Shown here one piece after another: positions 42,967 through 52,697 of a stretch of 64,000 bases of DNA (within the stretch, counting starts at the first letter, position 1; each line of letters opens with the position of its first letter). Origin of the DNA: Paraburkholderia ultramafica (GTDB lineage Bacteria > Pseudomonadota > Gammaproteobacteria > Burkholderiales > Burkholderiaceae); NCBI RefSeq assembly GCF_902859915.1, contig NZ_CADIKK010000002.1, positions 248,001 to 312,000 of the forward strand, given 5' to 3'. The notes beneath the pieces were generated by a model. The model was not told the DNA's origin. It saw only the letters and a list, made by a program, of their open reading frames with translations, and did not search any database. The position numbers and the translations under genes were made by a program.

Positions 42967-44427
42967 CTAGATCCCGCCGACGCACAGGTATTTGATCACC
43001 ACGTAATCGTCGATGCCGTAATGCGAGCCTTCGCGGCCCAGGCCCGATTGCTTGACGCCGCCGAACGGCGCGACTTCGTTCGAGATCAGCCCGGTGTTGA
43101 TGCCGACCATGCCGTATTCGAGCGCTTCGGCAACCCGCCACACGCGGCCGATATCGCGGCTGTAGAAATACGACGCGAGGCCGAACTCGGTGTCGTTGGC
43201 GAGGCGGATCACTTCTTCGTCCGACGAGAAGCGGAACAGCGGCGCGAGCGGCCCGAAGGTTTCGTCGCGCGCGACCTTCATGGCTGGCGTGACATCGGCG
43301 AGCACGGTCGGTTCGAAGAAGCCGTGACCGAGCGCATGACGCCGGCCGCCGGTGACGATGCGCGCGCCTTTCGCGAGCGCGTCTTCGATATGCGACTCGA
43401 CCTTGAGCACCGCGGCTTCGTTGATCAGCGGACCTTGCGTGACGCCGTCCTCGGTGCCGCGCCCGACCTTCAGTTGCTCGACGGCGACGCGCAGTTTTTC
43501 GGCGAACGCGTCGTAGACCTTGTCGTGCACATAGAAACGGTTCGTGCAGACGCAGGTCTGGCCGCTGTTGCGATACTTCGATGCGATCGCGCCGGCCACC
43601 GCGGCGTCCAGGTCCGCGTCGTCGAATACGATGAACGGCGCGTTGCCGCCCAGTTCGAGCGACACCTTCTTGACTGTCGGCGCGCACTGCGCCATCAGCA
43701 GACGGCCGACCGGCGTCGAGCCGGTGAACGACAGTTTGCGCACCACCGGATTGCCGGTCAGTTCCGCGCCGATCGCTTTCGGCTCGCCGGTCACGACGTT
43801 GAATACGCCGCGCGGCACGCCGGCGCGCTCGGCCAGCACGGCGAGCGCAAGCGCGGAAAGCGGCGTGGCCTCGGCCGGTTTGACGATGATCGGACAGCCC
43901 GCCGCCAGCGCCGGTCCGACCTTGCGGGTGATCATCGCGGCGGGAAAGTTCCACGGCGTGATGGCCGCGCAGACGCCGACCGGTTCCTTGGTCACGACAA
44001 TGCGTTTGTCGCTGGCCGGCGTCGGAATGGTGTCGCCGTTCACGCGCTTGCCTTCTTCGGCGAACCATTCGAGGAACGACGCGGCGTACTGGATCTCGCC
44101 CTTGGCTTCGGCGAGCGGCTTGCCTTGTTCGGTGGTCAGGATGCGCGCCAGATCGTCGGCGTTTTCCAGCATCAGGTCATGCCATTTGCGCAGGATCGTC
44201 GCGCGCTGTTTGGCGGTGGTCGCTCGCCATGCGGGCCACGCGGCGTTGGCGGTGTCGATCGCGCGGCGGGTTTCCGCCGTGCCCATCAGCGGCACCGTCG
44301 CGATGGTTTCGCCGGTAGCCGGGTTCCTGACTTCGAACGTCGCGCCGTTGTCGGCGCCTTGCCATTCGCCCGCGAGGTACGCGCGCGTTTGGAGAAGAGT
44401 CGGGTCTTTCAAGGTCAACGTGGTCAT
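42967..44427 (-). CDS. gabD: NAD(P)-dependent succinate-semialdehyde dehydrogenase
   Basis: The 486-residue aldehyde dehydrogenase has the catalytic Glu in KKVSLELGGNAPFIVF, the catalytic Cys in RNSGQTCVCTNRFYVH, the cofactor segment CAAITPWNFPAAMITRKVGP and the Rossmann region LSFTGSTPVGR. The extra Cys next to the catalytic Cys is usual in GabD, where it forms a redox switch. It oxidises succinate semialdehyde to succinate. It follows gabT on the same strand with a 115-base gap. Confidence 0.93.
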   Translation of the reverse strand: MTTLTLKDPTLLQTRAYLAGEWQGADNGATFEVRNPATGETIATVPLMGTAETRRAIDTANAAWPAWRATTAKQRATILRKWHDLMLENADDLARILTTEQGKPLAEAKGEIQYAASFLEWFAEEGKRVNGDTIPTPASDKRIVVTKEPVGVCAAITPWNFPAAMITRKVGPALAAGCPIIVKPAEATPLSALALAVLAERAGVPRGVFNVVTGEPKAIGAELTGNPVVRKLSFTGSTPVGRLLMAQCAPTVKKVSLELGGNAPFIVFDDADLDAAVAGAIASKYRNSGQTCVCTNRFYVHDKVYDAFAEKLRVAVEQLKVGRGTEDGVTQGPLINEAAVLKVESHIEDALAKGARIVTGGRRHALGHGFFEPTVLADVTPAMKVARDETFGPLAPLFRFSSDEEVIRLANDTEFGLASYFYSRDIGRVWRVAEALEYGMVGINTGLISNEVAPFGGVKQSGLGREGSHYGIDDYVVIKYLCVGGI

Positions 44428-44542
44428 CGGTCTTTGGCTGTGAGGTCGTCGGGTCGAATCCGGTGATGCGTTTTTACGCGCGCCGCACATGTTCAAACGG
44501 TCGAACGTTCAAGCATGCAGTTGCGGCGCGTGAATAAAAGCT

Positions 44543-45826
44543 TTAAACCACTACCGCGACGCTTTCCTTCAACACGTCTTCGAGAATCGCCATCGCTTCG
44601 TCGAACACGGTGTCCTGAATTGTCAGCGGGAACAGGAAGCGCACCACGTTCGAGTAGACGCCGCACACCAGCAGCAGCAACCCGCGTTCGAGTGCGCGCG
44701 CCTGCACGCGCCTGGTGAACTCCGCGTCCGGCTCGGTGCCGCCCGGCTTGCAGAATTCGACGGCCACCATGCCGCCCGGGCCACGCACGTCCGCGATCTG
44801 CGGCACGTCGCCTTGCAGCGCGACCAGCTTTGCCTTGATGCGCTCGCCGAGCAGCGTCGCGCGCTCGCAGAGCCGTTCTTCGTCGATGATGTCGAGCACC
44901 GCGTGCGCGGCCGCCAGCGCCAGCGGGTTGCCGGCGTAGGTGCCGCCGAGGCCGCCAGGCGCCGCGGCGTCCATCACGTCGGCGCGGCCGACCACGCCCG
45001 ACAGCGGCATGCCGCCCGCGAGGCTCTTGGCCATCGTCATCAGATCGGGCACCACGTCGTAGTGGTGCATGGCGAACAGCTTGCCGGTGCGGCCGAAGCC
45101 CGTTTGCACTTCGTCGGCGATCAGCAGGATGCCGTGTTCGTTGCACAGCTTGCGCAACGCGCGCACAAACTCGGCCGGCGCCGGATAGAACCCGCCTTCG
45201 CCCTGAACCGGTTCGAAGATAATCGCGGCCACGCGCTTCGGATCGATGTCGGCCTTGAACAGGAATTCAATGGCCTTCAGCGAGTCGGCGGTCGTCACGC
45301 CGTGCAGCGGATTCGGGAACGGCGCATGGAACACGTCGGACGGGAACGGGCCGAAGCCGGTCTTGTACGGCGCGACCTTGCCGGTCAGCGCCATGCCCAT
45401 GAGGGTGCGGCCGTGGAACGCGCCGGTGAACGCGATCACGCCCGGACGGCCGGTCGCGGCGCGGGCGATCTTGATCGCGTTTTCGACGGCTTCGGCGCCG
45501 GTCGTGAAGAAGGCGGTCTTCTTCGGGTAGTCGCCGGGCGCGCGCTGGTTGATCTTCTCGGCCAGCTCGACGTACGACGCGTACGGCACGATCTGATACG
45601 CGGTGTGGGTGAAATGATCGAGCTGGTCGCGAATCGCGGCCACGATCTTCGGATGACGGTGCCCCGTGTTGCAGACCGCGATGCCCGCCGCGAAGTCGAT
45701 GAAACGGCGGCCCTCGATGTCCCACAGCTCCGCGTTTTCCGCGCGCTCGGCGTAGAAATCGCACATCACCCCGACGCCGCGTGGCGTGGCGGCGTCTTTG
45801 CGGCTCTTCAGTTCGGCATTCGTCAT
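44543..45826 (-). CDS. gabT: 4-aminobutyrate aminotransferase
   Basis: I chose the ATG at 45826 because AAGGAG precedes it by seven bases; another ATG six bases earlier lies inside the ribosome site. The 427-residue class III aminotransferase shows TTGAEAVENAIKIAR (cofactor phosphate site), IIFEPVQGEGGFYPAP, LLIADEVQTGFGRTG (Asp for the pyridine ring) and the cofactor Lys in MTMAKSLAGGMPL. It converts GABA and 2-oxoglutarate to succinate semialdehyde and glutamate. With gabD downstream and gabR divergent it forms a GABA catabolism locus. Confidence 0.93.
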   Translation of the reverse strand: MTNAELKSRKDAATPRGVGVMCDFYAERAENAELWDIEGRRFIDFAAGIAVCNTGHRHPKIVAAIRDQLDHFTHTAYQIVPYASYVELAEKINQRAPGDYPKKTAFFTTGAEAVENAIKIARAATGRPGVIAFTGAFHGRTLMGMALTGKVAPYKTGFGPFPSDVFHAPFPNPLHGVTTADSLKAIEFLFKADIDPKRVAAIIFEPVQGEGGFYPAPAEFVRALRKLCNEHGILLIADEVQTGFGRTGKLFAMHHYDVVPDLMTMAKSLAGGMPLSGVVGRADVMDAAAPGGLGGTYAGNPLALAAAHAVLDIIDEERLCERATLLGERIKAKLVALQGDVPQIADVRGPGGMVAVEFCKPGGTEPDAEFTRRVQARALERGLLLLVCGVYSNVVRFLFPLTIQDTVFDEAMAILEDVLKESVAVVV

Positions 45827-45902
45827 GGTCATCTCCTTCGCTCCCGGTTTTTCGCGAACGCCACGCCCACAGCGCGGCACATGCACCGACTATAATGAGA
45901 TT

Positions 45903-45946
45903 TGGCTCTTAGCTTCAGAGCCATTTCAATAAAAATGTAGGAGCCA
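45903..45946. promoter_or_regulatory. GabR operator candidate between gabT and gabR
   Basis: TGGCTCT (45903-45909) and AGAGCCA (45917-45923) form a perfect inverted repeat with a 7-base spacer. A further copy GGAGCCA (45940-45946) overlaps the ribosome site of gabR. MocR-type regulators bind two or more half-sites between divergent genes, so this arrangement fits both activation of gabTD and self-repression. Confidence 0.6.
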
Positions 45947-45949
45947 ATT

Positions 45950-47497
45950 ATGCGTGCGAGCGTTTTGTCCGACTGGCTGGCGCAGCGTCTGGACCGGGGC
46001 AACGGCCAGCCGATCTATCGCCAACTGCATCGGCTGTTGCAGCAGGCGATCCTGTCGCGCGAATTGCCGGCGGGCAGCAAGGTGCCGTCGTCGCGCTTGC
46101 TGGCGCAGGAGTTGGGCATCGGGCGCAATACCGTCACGCAGGTGTATGAGCAGTTGGTGCTCGAAGGCTATGTGAGTTCGGCGACCGGGCGCGGCACGTT
46201 CGTCGCCGACAGTGCGCCAGATGAGATCGTCGGCGCGCCCGAGGCCGACACGGTGGATGCGCTGAACGCGCCGAACGCGGGTTCGGCGCAGACGCCGGCG
46301 TCATCGTCATCGCCGGTGCTGCCGCAGGCGAGGCGCGCGCTGTCCACGCGCGGCGCGCGGCTGATCGCGGGCGCGGGCGTGTCGAAGCGTCAGTGGGGCG
46401 CGTTCATGCCCGGCGTGCCCGACGTCACGAAGTTTCCGGCGCGCGTGTGGAGCCGTCTGCATAACAAGTATTGGCGGCGGCTGCGCCCTGATCTGCTCAC
46501 GTATGCGCCGGGCGGCGGGCTGGCCGCGCTGCGCCACGCGCTGGCCGATTACCTGCGCACCTCGCGCTCGGTGCGCTGCACGCCCGAGCAGATCATCGTC
46601 ACGACCGGGATTCATCAGTCGGTCGACCTCGCCGTGCGTCTGCTGTCCGATCCGGGCGATGTGATCTGGACCGAAGACCCCTGCTATTGGGGCGTGCGCA
46701 GCGTGCTGCATGTGTCCGGTCTGCAATCGCGGCCGATCGCCGTCGACGACGAAGGCATCGATCCCTCGCCCGACGATCTCGCGCAGCCGCCGAAGCTGAT
46801 GCTCGTCACGCCGTCGCATCAGTATCCGCTCGGCATGGTGATGAGCCTCGCGCGGCGCCGCATGCTGCTCGAGTACGCGCGGCAGAACCAGTGCTGGATC
46901 ATCGAGGACGACTACGACAGCGAATTCCGCTATGGGAGCCGGCCGCTGGCGTCGCTGCAAGGTCTGGATACGTCGGGCCAGGTGATTTATGTGGGCAGCT
47001 TCGGCAAGACGCTGTTTCCGGGTCTGCGCATCGGCTATCTGGTCGTGCCGGAAGCGCTGGCGGAGAGCTTTGCCACCGCGAGCGCCGAGTTGTATCGCGA
47101 GGGACAGTTGCTGCAACAGGCGATGCTTGCGGAGTTCATCGCCGAGGGGCACTTCACGTCGCATATCCGCAAGATGCGCACGCTGTATGGGCAGCGTCGG
47201 CAGACGTTGCTCGACGCCGCGTTGCAACGTTACGGCGACGCGCTGCCGGCGGTGGGCGGCGAAGCCGGTCTGCATTTGGTGATGCAGCTGCCCGAGGGTA
47301 GCGACGACCGTCTGGTGGCCGCCGCCGCGCTGGAGCGCAATATCGTCGTGCGGCCGTTGTCGGGGTATTACGCGCAGCCGGCGCTGGCGCCGTCGGGCTT
47401 GCTGATCGGCTACGCGTGCGTGCCGGACGAGCAGATCGCGCCGGCCTTCAATACGCTCGCCGACGCGATCGACGCGACGCTTCCGCAATTCGCGTGA
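45950..47497 (+). CDS. gabR: MocR/GabR-type PLP-dependent regulator
   Basis: A 515-residue fusion of a GntR-type winged helix (QPIYRQLHRLLQQAIL, LPAGSKVPSSRLLAQELGIG, RNTVTQVYEQL) to an aspartate-aminotransferase-like domain. The latter has IVTTGIHQSVDLAVRLLSDP, VTPSHQYPLG, the DDYDSEFRY segment and the PLP-binding Lys in VGSFGKTLFPGLRIGY. GabR binds PLP and GABA and activates gabTD while repressing itself. The divergent layout supports that role. The linker between the domains (residues 90-130) is Ala/Ser/Pro-rich. Confidence 0.92.
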   Translation: MRASVLSDWLAQRLDRGNGQPIYRQLHRLLQQAILSRELPAGSKVPSSRLLAQELGIGRNTVTQVYEQLVLEGYVSSATGRGTFVADSAPDEIVGAPEADTVDALNAPNAGSAQTPASSSSPVLPQARRALSTRGARLIAGAGVSKRQWGAFMPGVPDVTKFPARVWSRLHNKYWRRLRPDLLTYAPGGGLAALRHALADYLRTSRSVRCTPEQIIVTTGIHQSVDLAVRLLSDPGDVIWTEDPCYWGVRSVLHVSGLQSRPIAVDDEGIDPSPDDLAQPPKLMLVTPSHQYPLGMVMSLARRRMLLEYARQNQCWIIEDDYDSEFRYGSRPLASLQGLDTSGQVIYVGSFGKTLFPGLRIGYLVVPEALAESFATASAELYREGQLLQQAMLAEFIAEGHFTSHIRKMRTLYGQRRQTLLDAALQRYGDALPAVGGEAGLHLVMQLPEGSDDRLVAAAALERNIVVRPLSGYYAQPALAPSGLLIGYACVPDEQIAPAFNTLADAIDATLPQFA

Positions 47498-47536
47498 GCG
47501 CGGATTGGGTGTTCGTGAGGGCATTGACGTGAGGTT

Positions 47537-47572
47537 GAACGCGCCCGCGACGTCGAACGCGCCCGCGACGTC
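47537..47572. repeat. Two tandem copies of an 18-base unit
   Basis: GAACGCGCCCGCGACGTC occurs twice in perfect tandem at 47537-47554 and 47555-47572, in the gap between gabR and phnE. It is not part of a gene. It is a simple duplication, useful as a strain marker. Confidence 0.8.
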
Positions 47573-47644
47573 GAGAGCCTGGCGAAGCAGCACCATGCTC
47601 CGCCAAGCCCCTTGCGCAAACCGGCAACGCCGACCACCTCAGTC

Positions 47645-48487
47645 TCAGGTCACGCGCTCGCGCAACCACGCTGACGCCAGGTCGATCACCGTCACGACGA
47701 CGATCACCATGATCATGACCGCGGCCGTCTGGGCATAGTTGAACGAGCGGATCGCTTCGTACAACACCACGCCGATCCCGCCCGCGCCGACCATGCCGAC
47801 CACCATCGCCGAGCGCACGTTCGATTCGAAGCGATACAACGCGTACGAGATCCACAATGGCAGCACTTGCGGCAGCACCGCATAGATGATTTCGTCGAGA
47901 CGGGTTGCGCCGGTTGCGCGCACGCCTTCGGCCGGCCGCGGATCGATGGCCTCGACCGCTTCGGCGAACAGCTTGGCGAGCACGCCGGTGGTGTGCACCC
48001 ACAGCGCCAGCACGCCGGCGAACGGCCCGAGCCCGACCGCGACGATGAACAGCATCGCGAAGACCATTTCATTGATCGCGCGGCATGCGTCCATCAGGCG
48101 GCGCATCGGCTGCACGATCCACATCGGCGCCATGTTGTGCGCCGACATCAGTCCGCACGGCACCGCGCACACCAGCGACAGCGCCGAGCCCCACACCGCC
48201 ACTGACAGCGTCACGACCATCTCGTGCAGATAGATGCGCCATTCGGTGAAGTCCGGCGGGAAGAAGTCTTTGGCGAACTGGCCCATGTTGCCGGTGTCGC
48301 TCAGCAAATCCAGCGGACGCATGTCGGCGCCGCGCCATGCGCCGCCCAGCACCGCCAGCACCGCGATCCAGCCGAGTAGCGACCACCAGCTGCGCTTGCC
48401 CGCCGCCTGCGCCGAATGAGACGCCGCCTGCGCGGCGGGCGCTTCGCCCGCACGCGTCGGCGACGTGATCAGATCGGCCGTGTTCAT
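47645..48487 (-). CDS. phnE: Phosphonate ABC transporter permease
   Basis: The 280-residue membrane protein has five to six hydrophobic segments and the ABC-permease loop near [20 protein letters not shown], which contacts the ATPase. The N-terminal 35 residues are Ala/Ser-rich and cytoplasmic. It is the last gene of phnCDE and overlaps phnD by four bases. With PhnC and PhnD it imports phosphonates or phosphate esters. No C-P lyase or phosphonatase gene is in the window. Confidence 0.92.
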   Translation of the reverse strand: MNTADLITSPTRAGEAPAAQAASHSAQAAGKRSWWSLLGWIAVLAVLGGAWRGADMRPLDLLSDTGNMGQFAKDFFPPDFTEWRIYLHEMVVTLSVAVWGSALSLVCAVPCGLMSAHNMAPMWIVQPMRRLMDACRAINEMVFAMLFIVAVGLGPFAGVLALWVHTTGVLAKLFAEAVEAIDPRPAEGVRATGATRLDEIIYAVLPQVLPLWISYALYRFESNVRSAMVVGMVGAGGIGVVLYEAIRSFNYAQTAAVMIMVIVVVTVIDLASAWLRERVT

Positions 48488-49461
48488 TGCTTCGCTTGCG
48501 CGCTGCTGAGCGCGCTCAGCTTCGCGTCGAGCGCGGCCAACTGGGCCTTGCGGTCGTCAGCGGAAAGATGCGCGTCGTTCTCGATCTTCTGCTTCTGCTG
48601 GAACAGCGCGACCTGGCGAATCGGCAGCAGCTGCGCATCCGACGATGCGGCGAAGCCGCTGAAGCCCGTGATCGCCGCCATCACCGCCTTTTCGTGCGGA
48701 TCGGTCTTCGCGTAGTTCAGGAAGAAATTGCGCAGCTTGTCCTTGGTCGCTTGCGGCAGATCCTTGCGCCACACCAGCGGGTCCGACGGAATCAGCGGCG
48801 AGGTCCACAGCACACGCACTTGCGCGAACTTGTCCGGATGCTGCTTTTTCAGCGTGTCGAGCATCTCGGTGTTGTTGGTCGCGATGTCGATCTTGTTGTT
48901 CACGACGGCCAGCAGATTCGCTTCGTGGTTCGACGGCAGCACGGCCTTGAACGACGTGTTGACCGGCGTGTTGTGCTTCGAGAACAGGTAGTAGCCGGGA
49001 ATCAGCGTGCCCGACGTGGAGTTCGGATCGCCGTAGCCGAGCGTGACGTCCTTCGTGTTCTTGAACACGTCGTCGAGCGTCTTGAAGCGGCTGTTCACGT
49101 TGGTGATCAGCACCGAGTAGTAACCGGCGTCGCCGTTCGCATACTGGACCTTCGCGAACACTTCGCCCTGCGAACGATCCACCGCCTCGATCGCCGACGC
49201 ATTGCCGAAATAGCCGACCTGCACCTTGTTAAAGCGCATCCCTTCGATAATGCCGGCGTAGTCGGTCGCGAAGAACGCCTTGACGTTCAGGCCGGTTTGC
49301 TTGTTCATGTCTTCGATCAGCGGTTCCCAGCGCTGTTTCAGCACGGACGAGGAATCGGTCGAAATGATGCCGAGATTGATGTCTTCGGCGTGTGCGGTGG
49401 CGACACAGGCAAACGCGGCCGCGCCGACGGTCAGCGTGATCAATGAACGCAGGATTTTCAT
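48484..49461 (-). CDS. phnD: Phosphonate ABC transporter substrate-binding protein
   Basis: The 325-residue protein has a signal peptide ([20 protein letters not shown], cut after AHA), then [40 protein letters not shown], and [16 protein letters not shown], which belongs to the anion-binding site of this family. The helical C-terminus ([20 protein letters not shown]) is longer than in E. coli PhnD. It binds phosphonates in the periplasm. It lies 41 bases after phnC; its ribosome site is weak. Confidence 0.92.
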   Translation of the reverse strand: MKILRSLITLTVGAAAFACVATAHAEDINLGIISTDSSSVLKQRWEPLIEDMNKQTGLNVKAFFATDYAGIIEGMRFNKVQVGYFGNASAIEAVDRSQGEVFAKVQYANGDAGYYSVLITNVNSRFKTLDDVFKNTKDVTLGYGDPNSTSGTLIPGYYLFSKHNTPVNTSFKAVLPSNHEANLLAVVNNKIDIATNNTEMLDTLKKQHPDKFAQVRVLWTSPLIPSDPLVWRKDLPQATKDKLRNFFLNYAKTDPHEKAVMAAITGFSGFAASSDAQLLPIRQVALFQQKQKIENDAHLSADDRKAQLAALDAKLSALSSAQAKQ

Positions 49462-49502
49462 CGTTTTAGGTCTGGTTGAGTGGATGGAGTTGGGCGGCGC
49501 GC

Positions 49503-50414
49503 TCAGTTCGAGTGCGTCGGCTTGAGGGCGAACGGGTAGCGCGTAGAGGCGAGTGTGATCTCGCCGTGAGCTGGTGCGCTTGCAGCGGTGTGACAGGCCA
49601 TGGGAGTGCTTTCCGCGTGATGCGCTGTGTCGTCGAGCAACTCGCGCGCGTCGTCGCCGTAGAGCTTCTTCAGCAGCGCCGGCGTGAGCGCGGCGGACGG
49701 GCCGTCGTAGACCACCTTGCCGCGACGCAGCGCAATCGTGCGCGGGCAATACTGCATCGCGACGTCGACCTGATGCAGCGACACCAGCACCGTGAGCTGA
49801 TGTTCGACGTTCAGCGCGCGCAGCATGTCCATCACGCGGCGCGACGATTCGGGGTCGAGCGACGCGATCGGCTCGTCGGCGAGTACGATACGCGCGCGCT
49901 GCACCAGCGCACGCGCCAATGCCGCGCGTTGCTGCTGACCGCCGGAGAGATTGGCGGCGCGCTCGCGCGCATGTTCGCCGATGCCGACTTCGTTGAGCGC
50001 GGCCATCGACAACGCCCGTTCGGCGCCCGGAAAACGGCCGGTGAGACGGCGCCACCAGGGCAGACGCGCAAGCGCGCCGATCAGCACGTTGCTCTCGACG
50101 GAGAGCCGGCTCACCAGATTGAATTGCTGGAACACGACGCCGATGTCGCGGCGAATGCTGCGCACTTCCCTGACGATGCGGCCGTTCTGCTGGATCGGCC
50201 GGCCGAGAATCGAGATCTGCGACGGCTGTGCGTCGGAAGCCGTGAAGCCCGCGATGTGCCGCAGCAACGTCGACTTGCCCGAGCCCGATGCGCCGATCAG
50301 CGCCACCATTTCGCCCGGCTCGATGCTCAGATCGATTTCGTCCAGCGCTTTGCGGCCGTTGCTGAACGTCTTGCTCAGCCGTTCGATACGAATTGCTTCC
50401 CGAATCGTTTCCAT
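49503..50414 (-). CDS. phnC: Phosphonate ABC transporter ATP-binding protein
   Basis: The 303-residue ATPase has Walker A ([19 protein letters not shown]), Q-loop ([17 protein letters not shown]), the ABC signature ([18 protein letters not shown]), Walker B ([12 protein letters not shown]) and the switch His ([12 protein letters not shown]). The last 45 residues extend beyond the usual PhnC end. The start at 50414 has AAGGGA upstream. It is the first gene of the unit and lies behind an inverted-repeat element. Confidence 0.93.
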   Translation of the reverse strand: METIREAIRIERLSKTFSNGRKALDEIDLSIEPGEMVALIGASGSGKSTLLRHIAGFTASDAQPSQISILGRPIQQNGRIVREVRSIRRDIGVVFQQFNLVSRLSVESNVLIGALARLPWWRRLTGRFPGAERALSMAALNEVGIGEHARERAANLSGGQQQRAALARALVQRARIVLADEPIASLDPESSRRVMDMLRALNVEHQLTVLVSLHQVDVAMQYCPRTIALRRGKVVYDGPSAALTPALLKKLYGDDARELLDDTAHHAESTPMACHTAASAPAHGEITLASTRYPFALKPTHSN

Positions 50415-50502
50415 AAGTATCCCTTGATGCCTCCGGCCGCGGCCGGCATGTGTGGGGCACATTCTAGAAAGCGTCTGTGACGGTTGAGTGAAGGGATCGC
50501 AA

Positions 50503-50544
50503 CGTCTAGACGACTATATCTTTTTGTGTCTTTTTTAAGTCGTC
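50503..50544. promoter_or_regulatory. Inverted repeats upstream of phnC
   Basis: A perfect 10-base palindrome CGTCTAGACG (50503-50512) overlaps the left arm of a wider repeat, GACGACT (50509-50515) with AGTCGTC (50538-50544), enclosing an AT-rich core. The element lies about 90-130 bases upstream of phnC. A PhoB or LysR-type operator is possible, but no Pho box can be read with confidence. Confidence 0.4.
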
Positions 50545-50705
50545 GGAAAGGCAGGTTGAAGTCACTCCCTTAGACCATAAAATGACACCCGTATGACACG
50601 CTTCGCGCTGGGGACTACCGCTCGCGCATGATCGTCCGCGGCCAGGCTATATTGCGTCATCCCTGTGCCGTCCCCAATAACCCGGCAGTCCCTCGCGACG
50701 TCTTC

Positions 50706-51743
50706 ATGCAGCCTTTTTTGAGCTTCCTTCCCGACAGTTTTGCGGAGTACGAAGATCTCAAGTCGATCCTCGATGACGGCAGCGCCAGCTTCGAAATCCG
50801 CACGGTCGGCGAGACCACGGTGCGCGGCCGGCAGTTTGCCCTTCACACCGCGAGCATCGGGTCGACCGACCCGCTCGCGCCGGCAATCGGGTTTTTCGGC
50901 GGCATTCATGGACTCGAACGAATCGGCTCGCAACTCGTGCTCGACTACATGCGCGCGCTGCTCTCGCGGCTCGAATGGGATGAACTGCTGGTGCGGCAGT
51001 TGCAGTCGATTCGTCTGATCTTCATGCCGATCGTCAATCCGGGCGGCATGTGGGCGGCCACGCGCGCCAATCCGAACGGCGTCGATCTGATGCGCAATGC
51101 GCCGCAGAACGCCGACGAACGCGTGCCGCTGCTCGCCGGCGGTCAACGTCTGGGCGCATGGCTGCCGTGGTATCGCGGCCGTGAGGGTGAGCCGATGGAG
51201 CCGGAGGCCGCCGCGCTGCTGCAGGTGGTCGAAACGCAACTGGCCGCGCGGCCGTTGAGCATCGCGCTCGATTGCCACTCGGGCTATGGCTGGAACGACA
51301 GCATCTGGTTTCCCTACGCGCGAACCCGCAAGCTGATGCACCATTTGCCGGAGATGTACGTGCTGAAGACGATGTTCGAAAGCGCGCATCCGCATCATGG
51401 CTACACGTTCGAACCGCAGAGTCACCAGTATCTGGTGCATGGCGATCTGTGGGACTTCGCGTACGACCGCACACCGGCACCCAACATCTTCCTGCCGATG
51501 ACCCTCGAACTCGGCTCGTGGCTATGGATCAAGAAAAACCCGCGCCAGCTGTTTTCGCGTCAGGGCATGTTCAACCCGGTCAAGGCGCATCGCACGGAGC
51601 GCGTGTTGCGGCGTCATGCGAACCTGCTCGACTTTCTGGCGCGCGCGGCGTTTTCGTCGCAACGCTGGCTGCCGCAAGGCAACCGTCGCCAGCAACTGCT
51701 GCAAAGCGCAATCGACCATTGGTATAAACCGGAAGCCCTATGA
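50706..51743 (+). CDS. M14-type zinc carboxypeptidase-like protein (DUF2817)
   Basis: With the ATG at 50706 the protein has 345 residues; an in-frame ATG at 50628 would add 26 residues, and neither has a clear ribosome site. The zinc motif is GFFGGIHGLERIGSQ (HxxE), with FMPIVNPGGM next and the third ligand in ALDCHSGYG. A later ELGSWLW gives the catalytic Glu position. M14/DUF2817 proteins cleave C-terminal amino acids or related amide bonds. No signal peptide is seen. It overlaps the following hydrolase gene by four bases. Confidence 0.8.
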   Translation: MQPFLSFLPDSFAEYEDLKSILDDGSASFEIRTVGETTVRGRQFALHTASIGSTDPLAPAIGFFGGIHGLERIGSQLVLDYMRALLSRLEWDELLVRQLQSIRLIFMPIVNPGGMWAATRANPNGVDLMRNAPQNADERVPLLAGGQRLGAWLPWYRGREGEPMEPEAAALLQVVETQLAARPLSIALDCHSGYGWNDSIWFPYARTRKLMHHLPEMYVLKTMFESAHPHHGYTFEPQSHQYLVHGDLWDFAYDRTPAPNIFLPMTLELGSWLWIKKNPRQLFSRQGMFNPVKAHRTERVLRRHANLLDFLARAAFSSQRWLPQGNRRQQLLQSAIDHWYKPEAL

Positions 51744-52540
51744 GCACGTGGATTCTGCTGCGCGGACTCACCCGCGAAACGCGCCACTGGGGTCGCTTGC
51801 CCGCTGCGCTGCGCGACGTGCTCGGGTGTTCCCGCCTGCTGCTGATCGATCTGCCGGGCAACGGCGAGTTCGCGCACCTGCGCGCGCCGGCCGCGGTCGC
51901 GGAGATGGTCGGCTTCATCCGGAATGCTGCTTTGCAATCCGGCGCGCCCGGTCCGTATCGGGTGCTGGCGATGTCGCTCGGCGGCATGGTGGCGACCGAC
52001 TGGGCGCAACGGCATGCTGGCGAGATCGAACGGCTCGTGCTGCTCAATACCAGCATGCGGCCGTTCAGCCGCATGCATGAGCGGCTGCGTCCGTCGGCGT
52101 GGCCGGGCTTGCTGGAGGTCGCCGCGCGCTGGCGCGACGCGCCGCGCGCCGAGCGCGGCATTCATCGGCTGACCTGCAATCAGGTTGAAACCCAAGGCGC
52201 GGATCTCGACGCGTGGTGCGAAATCCGCCGCAGCGCGCCGGTGAGCCGCGGCAACGCGCTACGGCAACTCGTGGCCGCCGCGCGCTTTACCGCAGCCGCT
52301 GCTGCACCGCGTTGTCCGCTGCTGGTTCTTTCTTCGCGCGCCGACCGGCTGGTCAACCCGGTGTGCTCGGCAAAGCTCGCGGCGGCGTGGGGAGCCGTGC
52401 ACTACGAACATCCGTGGGCCGGGCACGACCTGCCGCACGACGATCCGGCGTGGACCGCCGAACAGGTCCGCGCGTGGCTCGAACAGGCGCAAGCCCTTGA
52501 GCCGCCGCCGGCCCAGGCCGCGCCGAAGCCCGCGCTGTAA
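51740..52540 (+). CDS. Alpha/beta hydrolase
   Basis: The 266-residue protein starts in the stop codon of the peptidase gene (ATGA). It shows the N-terminal strand WILLRGLTRETRHWG, the nucleophile elbow VLAMSLGGMVATDW (Ser in SLGG context), the acid at LSSRADRLVNP and the His in HPWAGHDLPHDDP. It belongs to the general family that includes esterases and haloperoxidase-like enzymes; the substrate is unknown. Translational coupling suggests it works with the peptidase. Confidence 0.85.
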   Translation: MSTWILLRGLTRETRHWGRLPAALRDVLGCSRLLLIDLPGNGEFAHLRAPAAVAEMVGFIRNAALQSGAPGPYRVLAMSLGGMVATDWAQRHAGEIERLVLLNTSMRPFSRMHERLRPSAWPGLLEVAARWRDAPRAERGIHRLTCNQVETQGADLDAWCEIRRSAPVSRGNALRQLVAAARFTAAAAAPRCPLLVLSSRADRLVNPVCSAKLAAAWGAVHYEHPWAGHDLPHDDPAWTAEQVRAWLEQAQALEPPPAQAAPKPAL

Positions 52541-52697
52541 ACAGCCGGCCGTGCAACTGCGGCATCGCGGCCGTCAGCGGGTATAACCTAACAGCGGTCG
52601 TCGATCGCATTCGGGGCAGCAGGCGCATAATCCCCCTTCAGACGATGCATGCGAATCAAGCGAGACTCGCCATAGCCACCAGCCGCGGGAGTTGATC

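Noticed and set aside
48484..50460. 658-codon frame that could be read as one fused ATPase/binding protein
   Set aside because: Only the last part, after the ATG at 49461, is the PhnD protein. The first part is phnC read in the wrong frame. The two are separate genes.
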